DNA from: JAAYGT01 sp050252075
GTDB taxonomy: Bacteria; Pseudomonadota; Gammaproteobacteria; Burkholderiales; Burkholderiaceae_B
Reading direction: 5' to 3'
Length of the DNA: 22,222 bases
Assembly: GCA_050252075.1 (NCBI GenBank)
Contig: JBFWLP010000056.1
Coordinates: 1 to 22,222, forward strand
Notes under the pieces: model-generated
Databases searched by the model: none
The model's input: the letters and a program-made list of their open reading frames with translations, nothing else
What the model was told of the DNA's origin: nothing
Made by a program: the position numbers and the translations under genes
In this document: positions 6,694-13,131 of the stretch, in pieces
Layout of the letters: each line of letters opens with the position of its first letter
Numbering within the stretch: the first letter of the stretch is position 1

Positions 6694-6712
6694 GCTTGCC
6701 GCACCGGCAAGC
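6694..6712. promoter_or_regulatory. Perfect inverted repeat between rsmI and yraN
   Basis: GCTTGCCG-CAC-CGGCAAGC is a perfect 8-bp inverted repeat in the 60-bp divergent gap. On the minus strand it ends 1-2 nt before the rsmI Shine-Dalgarno (AAGGA), so as RNA it would form a GC-rich hairpin abutting that site. On the plus strand it lies 30 nt before the yraN start. It may act as an operator or as a translation-modulating hairpin; neither is shown. Confidence 0.4.
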
Positions 6713-6742
6713 TGCAATGAGTTGAAACGGGAGAAGCCCACG

Positions 6743-7228
6743 GTGACCGCGCTGGATACTTTGCTGCTAGCCCGCGCGCGCCGGGCACGCCGGGCGTCGG
6801 GTAAACGCCCGCGCTCCACGGCTGCCCCCACCGCCACCTCTTCCGGCAGCCCTGTATTATCGCCCACCCAGAGAACCGGACAAACCGTGGAAACGCGGGC
6901 AATGCACTGGCTGACCACGCAAGGGCTGACGATACTGGCGCGCAACCTGCGCTGCCCCCTGGGCGAACTGGACATCATTGCCCGCGAAGGTGACACGCTC
7001 GTTTTCATCGAGGTGCGCTACCGGGCCTCGTTACGCTTCGGCGGTGCCGCTGCCAGCGTCACACGCCAAAAGCAAACCCGCCTGATACGGGCCGCGCGAT
7101 GGTTTCTACCCGGCCTGGTGCGGCAATTTTTCGGGGGTGTCACCCCGCCTTGCCGGTTCGATGTGATCAGCCATGACAGCGGCGACCTGCACTGGATACG
7201 CCACGCCTTCACCGCCGAAACCAACTGA
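6743..7228 (+). CDS. yraN: YraN/UPF0102 family nuclease-like protein
   Basis: From GTG 6743 this is 161 residues. The core starts near residue 49 (GQTVETRAMHWLTTQGL) and continues with NLRCPLGELDIIAREGDTLVFIEVRYR. That contains the E...D...ExR arrangement of the PD-(D/E)xK-like UPF0102 family. The function is not established, though a role in DNA processing has been suggested. GTG 6743 has GGGAG about 9 nt upstream; GTG 6887 or ATG 6902 would give a core-only protein. The first 45 residues are Arg/Ala/Ser-rich and look unstructured. The frame is open well upstream, but that part lies inside rsmI. The gene is followed by diaA as in E. coli (yraN-yraO). Confidence 0.85.
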   Translation: MTALDTLLLARARRARRASGKRPRSTAAPTATSSGSPVLSPTQRTGQTVETRAMHWLTTQGLTILARNLRCPLGELDIIAREGDTLVFIEVRYRASLRFGGAAASVTRQKQTRLIRAARWFLPGLVRQFFGGVTPPCRFDVISHDSGDLHWIRHAFTAETN

Positions 7229-7280
7229 AGCGAGCGGTTATCGAAAGTCAACACTCTGACACACGCGGTATCCGCGATCA

Positions 7281-7289
7281 TGAGATAAT
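7281..7289 (+). promoter_or_regulatory. Extended -10 box positioned for a leaderless diaA mRNA
   Basis: TGA followed by GATAAT (7284-7289) is an extended -10 element (TGn plus 5 of 6 consensus). It ends exactly 7 nt before the ATG at 7297. No Shine-Dalgarno precedes that ATG. A CTGACA (7256-7261) resembles a -35, but the spacer of about 22 nt is too long. This is the same arrangement seen at ptsN. Confidence 0.5.
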
Positions 7290-7296
7290 CGGGCGC

Positions 7297-7890
7297 ATGG
7301 ATATGACATCTCGCATGACGTCACATTTTGACGATGCCATCGACACATTCAAAGCCAGTGCTCGCGAACTCGCCCAGCCCCTCGCTGCAGGTGTCGATCT
7401 ACTCTTTTCCGCGTTGGCCAACAACAGCCGCATCCTTGCCTGCGGCAACGGCGGCTCGGCGGCCGATGCACAGCATTTCATCGCGGAGCTGGTCGGACGA
7501 TTCGAACGCGACCGCCTGCCTCTGGCCGGTATCGCCCTGAACACCGATACCTCGATACTCACCGCCGTCGGCAACGACTACGGCTTCGACGCCGTATTCG
7601 AGCGTCAGGTCAGCGCCCTGGGCCAGCCGGGCGACGTGCTGGTGGCCATCTCCACCAGCGGCAACTCACCCAACGTGATCAACGCCATTCAGGCGGCGCA
7701 CGAACGCGAAATGTTTGTCATTGCCCTCACAGGAAAAGGGGGGGGCATCATCGGCACCCGGCTGCTGGATACCGATATCCACTTATGCGTACCCCACGAT
7801 CGCACCATGCGCATCCAGGAAGTTCATATCGTGTTATTGCATGCCCTGTGCGACGGCATCGATGCACTTCTTCTAGGAGACACGCTCTGA
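7297..7890 (+). CDS. diaA: DiaA/GmhA-like SIS-domain protein
   Basis: A 197-residue single SIS domain. The phosphosugar-binding motifs are CGNGGSAADAQHFIAELVGRF, AISTSGNSPNVINAI and ALTGKGGG, with the C-terminal helix RIQEVHIVLLHALCDGID. The two best-known relatives are DiaA, which binds DnaA and times replication initiation, and GmhA, sedoheptulose-7-phosphate isomerase of LPS heptose synthesis. Position between yraN and a dolP-type gene favours DiaA (E. coli yraO). GmhA activity cannot be excluded, and such proteins are often annotated as phosphoheptose isomerase. ATG 7297 (MDMTSRM) suits the family; ATGs at 7303 and 7315 are alternatives. The TGA overlaps the next ATG by one base. Confidence 0.88.
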   Translation: MDMTSRMTSHFDDAIDTFKASARELAQPLAAGVDLLFSALANNSRILACGNGGSAADAQHFIAELVGRFERDRLPLAGIALNTDTSILTAVGNDYGFDAVFERQVSALGQPGDVLVAISTSGNSPNVINAIQAAHEREMFVIALTGKGGGIIGTRLLDTDIHLCVPHDRTMRIQEVHIVLLHALCDGIDALLLGDTL

Positions 7891-8612
7891 TGACACTGCC
7901 ACTCCGATCTCCCACCCGTTTGCTGGCCGCCTCGGCGGTGTTGGCCAGTGTGCTTGCGCTTTCAGGTTGCGGCGCCATTCTGGTGGGCGGCGCCGCCGCC
8001 ACCACGGCGGTGGTGGTTACCGACCGCCGCACCGCCGGCGAACAGGTTGAAGACCAGACCATAGAAATGAAAGCGGCTGCCGAGCTGCGCAAGCTGTTCC
8101 AGAACAATGAAAACGCTCGCGTGAACGCCACATCGTACGACGGGCTGGTCTTGCTGACCGGCGACGTTCCCACAGAAGCCGACAAAGCCTCTGCGGAAGA
8201 AACGGTCAAGGCGATCCGCAACGTCAAGCGCATTTCCAACGAAATCCGCATCGGGGCACCCACGCCGATCAGTGTCCGCACGAATGACACCTGGATCACA
8301 TCCAAAGTTCGCACAACGCTGATCAACACCAAGGAAGTTCCCAGCCTCACCATTGTTGTCACGACAGAACGCGGCATTGTCTACCTGCTCGGCAAGGTCA
8401 CGGAAGACGAAGGCCGGCGGGCCGCCCGGGCGGCCGCCCACGTGCCCGGGGTCAACAAAGTGATCAAGCTTTTCGAGATTGTGTCCCCTGAAAGCGTTGC
8501 CCACGAACCCATGAATGCCTCCCGAACGGAAACCACTGCGCCGGCGCCGGCTCCGGCTGCCGCCACGCCTGCGGCACCGGCGCCAGGCGTTGAAACCATG
8601 CCCGTGAAATGA
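7890..8612 (+). CDS. dolP: DolP/YraP-like dual BON-domain lipoprotein
   Basis: A 240-residue outer-membrane lipoprotein. The signal peptide ends in the lipobox LSGC with the lipidated Cys at 27, followed by a Gly/Ala/Thr-rich linker. Two BON domains lie at about 57-122 (GLVLLTGDV, KRISNEIRIG) and 132-197 (IVYLLGKV, GVNKVIKLFEIV). DolP in E. coli binds anionic phospholipid, localises to the division site and supports envelope integrity and BAM function. An Ala/Pro-rich tail (about 216-233) is an addition relative to the E. coli protein. ATG 7890 overlaps the diaA TGA and has TAGGAGA about 9 nt upstream. The stop overlaps the next gene as ATGA. Confidence 0.9.
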   Translation: MTLPLRSPTRLLAASAVLASVLALSGCGAILVGGAAATTAVVVTDRRTAGEQVEDQTIEMKAAAELRKLFQNNENARVNATSYDGLVLLTGDVPTEADKASAEETVKAIRNVKRISNEIRIGAPTPISVRTNDTWITSKVRTTLINTKEVPSLTIVVTTERGIVYLLGKVTEDEGRRAARAAAHVPGVNKVIKLFEIVSPESVAHEPMNASRTETTAPAPAPAAATPAAPAPGVETMPVK

Positions 8613-9103
8613 AAAAAATCGTTTTAGCTGCTGTCGCTGGCCTGGCGATTGCCGCCGCAGGCCTGTGGCAATTCTCTGGAGCGTCCAGCGCCGCTCCCGT
8701 CGTCACCTTCACCACCCTGAAAGGCGATACCTTCACCACCCCCGACCTGCGCGGAAAAGTGGTGCTGGTCAAATTCTGGGCAACCAGCTGCGTCACCTGC
8801 ATTGCCCAGATGCCCGATGCCATCCAGAACTACACCACGCTGTCGCCGCAAGGCTTCGACACCGTGGCCGTCGCCATGGATTACGATCCTCCCGCCTACG
8901 TGAAAAACTTTGCGGAAAGCCGTAAACTTCCCTTTAAGGTCGTGATGGACTCCTCGGGTGAAATTGCCAAAGCTTTCGGCGACGTCAAACTGACGCCCAC
9001 TGCGTTTCTCATCGATAAAAACGGCCAGATCATTAAGCGCTACCTTGGCAACTACGACAAGGAAGACTTTCTACGCACCGTTAAAAAGGCTCTGGCCAGT
9101 TAA
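8609..9103 (+). CDS. TlpA/ResA-like membrane-anchored or periplasmic thioredoxin
   Basis: A 164-residue thioredoxin-fold protein of the AhpC/TSA-Redoxin class. An N-terminal signal or anchor (about 1-25) is followed by the core: WATSC at 57-61, active-site CVTC at 61-64, and the cis-Pro in KLTPTAFLID (Pro130). Such proteins reduce periplasmic disulfides, for example in cytochrome c maturation. Neither the specific partner nor a dedicated electron donor is visible here. The residues between the cysteines (Val-Thr) differ from the common xP pair of ResA/TlpA and would alter redox potential. Coupling to the upstream lipoprotein (ATGA overlap) and 3 nt to argB suggest one transcript. Confidence 0.85.
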   Translation: MKKIVLAAVAGLAIAAAGLWQFSGASSAAPVVTFTTLKGDTFTTPDLRGKVVLVKFWATSCVTCIAQMPDAIQNYTTLSPQGFDTVAVAMDYDPPAYVKNFAESRKLPFKVVMDSSGEIAKAFGDVKLTPTAFLIDKNGQIIKRYLGNYDKEDFLRTVKKALAS

Positions 9104-9106
9104 ACC

Positions 9107-10006
9107 ATGACAACACCTCAGGACGCAAGCAGTCACTCCGCAACCATCAAGGCCGATGTTCTCTCCGAGGCGTTACCGTATATCCGCCGCTTTCATGGCA
9201 AAACCGTCGTCATCAAGTACGGCGGCAATGCCATGACCGAAGAAGCACTTCAACGCAGCTTTGCGCACGATGTCGTCCTGCTGAAACTGGTAGGTTTGAA
9301 TCCCGTGGTCATCCATGGCGGCGGGCCCCAGATCGACGCCGCGCTCAAACGCATCGGCAAGGAAGGCACGTTCCTGCAGGGAATGCGGGTTACCGATGCC
9401 GACACCATGGAAGTGGTGGAATGGGTGCTGGGCGGCCAGGTTCAGCAAGACATCGTCATGATGATCAACGAAGCCGGCGGCAAAGCCGTCGGCCTCACCG
9501 GCAAAGACGGCTGCCTTATCCAGGCCAAGAAGAAAATGCTGGCCAGCCAGGACAAGCCCGGCGAACTGCTCGACATCGGCTTCGTCGGCGATATCACCCG
9601 CATCGAGCCGGCAGTGGTCAAAGCCTTGCAAGACGACCAGTTCATTCCTGTCATTTCCTCGATCGGCTACGGGGAAGACGGCCAGGCCTACAACATCAAC
9701 GCCGACATCGTGGCGGGAAAAATGGCCGAAGTACTCGGTGCCGAAAAGCTGGTCATGATGACCAACACCCCCGGTGTTCTCGATAAAAACGGTCAGTTGC
9801 TGCGCAGCCTTTCCGCCCAGACCATCGACGAACTCTTCAAAGACGGCACAATTTCGGGGGGCATGCTGCCGAAGATCTCCTCGGCCCTCGACGCCGCCCG
9901 CAACGGGGTGACCTCGGTGCACGTTGTCGACGGCCGCGTGCCCCACTGCCTGCTTCTGGAAATCCTTACCGACCAGGGCGTCGGCACCATGATCAGCTCG
10001 CACTAG
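9107..10006 (+). CDS. argB: Acetylglutamate kinase
   Basis: A 299-residue N-acetyl-L-glutamate kinase, second step of arginine synthesis. It has the amino-acid-kinase motifs VIKYGGNAM with Lys37, VIHGGGPQI (68-76), the substrate-binding segment QGMRVTDADT with Arg94, the NINADIVAGKMAEVL segment, and GGMLPKISSALDA. The N-terminal extension of about 25 residues and the C-terminal GVGTMI are compatible with the hexameric, arginine-inhibited class; that is inference from family architecture. It begins 3 nt after the thioredoxin stop. No other arg genes are in the window. Confidence 0.96.
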   Translation: MTTPQDASSHSATIKADVLSEALPYIRRFHGKTVVIKYGGNAMTEEALQRSFAHDVVLLKLVGLNPVVIHGGGPQIDAALKRIGKEGTFLQGMRVTDADTMEVVEWVLGGQVQQDIVMMINEAGGKAVGLTGKDGCLIQAKKKMLASQDKPGELLDIGFVGDITRIEPAVVKALQDDQFIPVISSIGYGEDGQAYNINADIVAGKMAEVLGAEKLVMMTNTPGVLDKNGQLLRSLSAQTIDELFKDGTISGGMLPKISSALDAARNGVTSVHVVDGRVPHCLLLEILTDQGVGTMISSH

Positions 10007-10025
10007 CATCAGCGCGACTGTCGGC

Positions 10026-10790
10026 ATGTCCCCTTTACGCAAAACCACACCGGCGCGACTGTGTCCGCGCCGGCCTCTGGCCCACGGGCGTCCCGATGAA
10101 ACGGTCTGGCTTTTTGATCTAGACAATACCTTGCACGATTGCTCGAAAGGCATTTTCCGGGCTATCGACCGCGCCATGGGGCAGGCTGTCATGGCCGCCC
10201 TGAACCTGGACGCCGGCCCCGCCGACACGCTGCGCAAGCGGTATTGGCAACGCTACGGAGCAACCGTCATTGGCATGGTGCGCCACCACGGGGTCAACCC
10301 GAAGCAGTTCCTTGAGCACAGCCACAACTTCGACATTCCTGCCCTGGTGCATGCGGAAACCGGCCTGAGGCGATCCCTGGAGCGCCTGCAGGGCCGGAAA
10401 ATACTGCTCACCAACGCGCCGCTGCGTTATGCCGAAACCGTCCTGAAAACCCTGAAAATCTCGCATCTGTTTGACGGCATCTGGGCCATTGACCACATGC
10501 ACCTGCAAGGCAGTATGAAACCCAAGCCGTCGTTATCGCTCATGCAGCAGGTTCGGGCACAACTGGGGGTATCGGCGCGCCAGGTCGTGCTGGTGGAAGA
10601 CACCCTGCGCAATCTGAAAACAGCACGCCGTGCCGGCATGCGCACAGTGCATATCTTTCATCCTGGAACACCGTTTTCCGCCGGCCATAAAGGGCGCAAC
10701 AGTTACGTTGATCTGCGCATCAACTCGATCAGGCAACTGGCCCAGGCACAGTTCTCGTTGCGCACACCGGGCAAGCCGGATCACGCTTGA
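10026..10790 (+). CDS. HAD-superfamily hydrolase, probable pyrimidine 5'-nucleotidase
   Basis: A 254-residue HAD phosphatase. Motif I is FDLDNT (Asp31 nucleophile, Asp33), motif II ILLTNAP with Thr129, motif III Lys in MKPKP (165 or 167), and motif IV VEDT (Glu191/Asp192). The layout with a helical cap between motifs I and II matches the yeast SDT1-type pyrimidine 5'-nucleotidase group, which dephosphorylates UMP/CMP and related compounds; the substrate is not certain. A basic N-terminal stretch precedes the core. There is no good Shine-Dalgarno at ATG 10026, 19 nt after argB. The last 62 nt overlap the 3' end of the opposing moeB gene. Confidence 0.82.
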   Translation: MSPLRKTTPARLCPRRPLAHGRPDETVWLFDLDNTLHDCSKGIFRAIDRAMGQAVMAALNLDAGPADTLRKRYWQRYGATVIGMVRHHGVNPKQFLEHSHNFDIPALVHAETGLRRSLERLQGRKILLTNAPLRYAETVLKTLKISHLFDGIWAIDHMHLQGSMKPKPSLSLMQQVRAQLGVSARQVVLVEDTLRNLKTARRAGMRTVHIFHPGTPFSAGHKGRNSYVDLRINSIRQLAQAQFSLRTPGKPDHA

Positions 10791-11499
10791 AATTGATGGT
10801 CTGCCACTGCATGGCCAAAGCATCCAGGCACAACAGGCGGCCTTCCAGGCTGCTTCCCATGCCTGTCAGCAGCTTCAACGCCTCGGCCGCCTGAACACTG
10901 CCCACAATACCCACCAGCGGGGCCAGTACGCCCGTGGTGGCACAGCGCAACTCGGGCAAATCGTCCGACTCCGGAAACAGGCAGTGATAACAGGGCGACG
11001 ACGCATGACGCATGTCGTACACACTGATTTGCCCGGAAAAGCGGATCGCCGCACCGGATACCAGAGGCTTGCCGTGCATGACGCACGCCCGGTTCACGGC
11101 ATGGCGCGTGGCAAAGTTGTCGCAACAATCGAGCACCAGGTCGGCCTGGGCCACCTGGTCGGACAGCGCTGATCCGGTCAGGCGCTGCACCAGCGCGGTG
11201 ACCTGCACCTCGGGATTCAGTGCTGCCAGCATCTGTTTTCCCGATTCCGCCTTGGCAACGCCCAGACGGTCGGTGGTGTGCAACAGCTGACGCTGCAAAT
11301 TGCTGAGCTCGACGTGATCGTCGTCGGCAAGCACCAGATGCCCCACGCCCGAGGCCGCCAGATAGCAGGCAACCGGTGAACCCAGGCCACCCGCCCCCAC
11401 CACCAGCACCCGGGAGGCCAGTAAGGCCTCCTGACCTTCGATACCGAACTCGTCGAGCAGCAGGTGGCGAGCGTACCTCAACAACTGGTTATCGTTCAT
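10729..11499 (-). CDS. moeB: MoeB/ThiF-family adenylyltransferase (E1-like)
   Basis: A 256-residue E1-like enzyme that adenylates the C-terminal Gly of a small sulfur carrier (MoaD or ThiS) for molybdopterin or thiamin synthesis. The ATP site has GAGGLG (35-40), Asp61, NLQRQ with Arg70, and DCCDNF. Zinc ligands are Cys170/Cys173 (CYHC) and Cys243/Cys246 (CPVC). A conserved Cys186 starts the CATTGVLAPLVGIVGS segment, as in MoeB. No rhodanese domain is fused. No moa, moe or thi gene is nearby, so MoeB versus ThiF cannot be settled; many betaproteobacteria use one such protein. The start overlaps the ctpA stop (ATGA). The C-terminal CPVC codons lie in the overlap with the HAD gene. Confidence 0.88.
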   Translation of the reverse strand: MNDNQLLRYARHLLLDEFGIEGQEALLASRVLVVGAGGLGSPVACYLAASGVGHLVLADDDHVELSNLQRQLLHTTDRLGVAKAESGKQMLAALNPEVQVTALVQRLTGSALSDQVAQADLVLDCCDNFATRHAVNRACVMHGKPLVSGAAIRFSGQISVYDMRHASSPCYHCLFPESDDLPELRCATTGVLAPLVGIVGSVQAAEALKLLTGMGSSLEGRLLCLDALAMQWQTINFKRDPACPVCATRTVPGPVA

Positions 11500-13046
11500 T
11501 GCTGCACGGGAACAATACCGTCGGGGGTGATGCGATAGCGCTCTATATGGGGCTCAGCGGGAATCAGTGGCCTTTTTTTTTCTGCCGCATCGGTTGCTCC
11601 CGATGTTGCCGGTGCACCAGCGGATAATGCAGGCGAGGCATTGGCCTTTTCGCGCTCGGCCTTCGCCTGGGCAACCTGTGCAGGGTCGTTGCGCTGCACG
11701 GGGCGCCCTTCCAGATAGTTGATCGCCTGTTTCAGCTGGTAGTCGTCGGTTCCCCCGAACTCGAAAAGCTTGGGCTCCACCACGATGTCTTCCTGAACAG
11801 GCTCGGCTTCCGCTTCCGGCGAGTTGCCGTTGATCAGGTGTCGCTGGAGATCGGCCTCGCGGGGCAGACGGAACAGATTGCCACGCGCCGTGTCATCGAC
11901 AGTGATGTCGGGCTCGACCCCGGTAACCTGGATCGATTTGCCGGACGGCGTGTAATACCGCGCTGTGGTGATCTTGATACCGGTGTCCTCACTGAGCGGC
12001 AAAACGCTCTGGACCGAGCCTTTGCCGAAGGTACGGTTACCCAGCACTTTGGCCCGCTGGTGGTCTTGCAGGGCGCCTGCCACGATCTCGGACGCAGACG
12101 CCGACCCCACATTCACCAGAACCACCATAGGCACAGTACGTGCCCACTGAACGGCCTTGTCGGGGCTGCCGCTGGCCGTGAACCCGGCTTCAAGGCTGCT
12201 GACGGGCCTGGAGAAATACTCGCGGTTTGACGAGGGGATGCGGCCCTTGGTGCTGACAACCAGCACATCGGGCTTCAGGAACACCGAGGACACCCCGATA
12301 GCGCCTTCCAGCAGCCCGCCCGGATCATTGCGAAGATCGAGGACCAGACCTTTGGGCTGGGGTGTTTCAGCGGCAAAACTGCGCAGTTGACGGGCAAGAT
12401 CGTCGACCGTTCTTTCCTGGAACTGGGCAATGCGCACATACGCAATACCGTTATCGAGCATCTTGCCCCGCACGCTGCGTACCTTGATGATGTCGCGCAC
12501 AATGGTGACGACCAGCGGCTTGTCGCGACCGGGACGCTTGATGGTGAGTTCGATGGACGTATCGGGCTCGCCGCGCATGAGCTTGATGGCCCCGTTCAGG
12601 GTCATGCCCTTGGTGGGCTTGCCATCGATGTGCGTGATGAGGTCGCCGGCCAGAATGCCTGCCCGTGCCGCCGGGGTGTCCTCGATGGGTGCAATGACTT
12701 TCGGCATGCCGTCTTCGCTGCCGATTTCAATGCCCAGCCCGCCGAAACCGCCTTGCGTGATCGACTCCATTTCCTTGAATGCCTCGGCATCAAGATAGGT
12801 GGAATGCGGATCGAGGTCGGAAAACAGCCCCTTGATGGCATCGTTGATGAGCTTTTCGTCGGATAACGGCTCAACGTAGGTGCTTTTGATCGCCGCAAAC
12901 ACATTTGCGAACTGCTGAAGGTCTTTGAGCGGAAGGGGATCGCCCCGCTGGGCGACCGCACTGACCCCAAGGCTGATCAACACGCCGCCAAGGGCCCCCA
13001 ACATAACCAGACTGAATTTGCCGAACCTGCGAGTGCCCATGCACAT
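11496..13046 (-). CDS. ctpA: C-terminal processing peptidase (S41 family)
   Basis: A 516-residue periplasmic serine protease. A signal or anchor helix (about 11-31) is followed by a PDZ domain at about 96-185 with GFGGLGIEIG and the S41 protease core. The Ser/Lys dyad is Ser317 in GSASASE and Lys342 in TFGKG; the 25-residue spacing equals that of E. coli Prc (Ser430/Lys455). These enzymes trim or degrade envelope proteins, often peptidoglycan hydrolases, which fits the envC neighbour. A low-complexity Ala/Glu/Lys-rich stretch (about 450-490) precedes a short C-terminal tail. The start may be ATG 13046 or ATG 13040. It lies 69 nt after envC, with a possible promoter inside the envC end. Confidence 0.94.
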   Translation of the reverse strand: MCMGTRRFGKFSLVMLGALGGVLISLGVSAVAQRGDPLPLKDLQQFANVFAAIKSTYVEPLSDEKLINDAIKGLFSDLDPHSTYLDAEAFKEMESITQGGFGGLGIEIGSEDGMPKVIAPIEDTPAARAGILAGDLITHIDGKPTKGMTLNGAIKLMRGEPDTSIELTIKRPGRDKPLVVTIVRDIIKVRSVRGKMLDNGIAYVRIAQFQERTVDDLARQLRSFAAETPQPKGLVLDLRNDPGGLLEGAIGVSSVFLKPDVLVVSTKGRIPSSNREYFSRPVSSLEAGFTASGSPDKAVQWARTVPMVVLVNVGSASASEIVAGALQDHQRAKVLGNRTFGKGSVQSVLPLSEDTGIKITTARYYTPSGKSIQVTGVEPDITVDDTARGNLFRLPREADLQRHLINGNSPEAEAEPVQEDIVVEPKLFEFGGTDDYQLKQAINYLEGRPVQRNDPAQVAQAKAEREKANASPALSAGAPATSGATDAAEKKRPLIPAEPHIERYRITPDGIVPVQQ

Positions 13047-13103
13047 ACCCGTTTAAAAACTGTAGACGCCACCCGGCAAACGCGCGGGGCAGGCGAGATT
13101 CCT

Positions 13104-13131
13104 ATAGTACCGAAATTAGCGCCGCAACCAA
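13104..13131 (-). promoter_or_regulatory. Possible internal promoter for ctpA-moeB
   Basis: On the minus strand TTGGTT (13131-13126) and TACTAT (13109-13104) are separated by 16 nt and lie 58 nt before the ctpA start, partly in the last codons of envC. The match is moderate (4 of 6 in the -10), so this is only a candidate. Confidence 0.25.

Noticed and set aside
6428..6742. An N-terminal extension of yraN
   Set aside because: This stretch lies opposite rsmI, whose start and ribosome-binding site are clear, and has no family similarity.
9173..10237. A 354-codon minus-strand ORF opposite argB and the HAD gene start
   Set aside because: argB is unambiguous; the antisense protein is low in recognisable structure and typical of GC-rich shadow frames.
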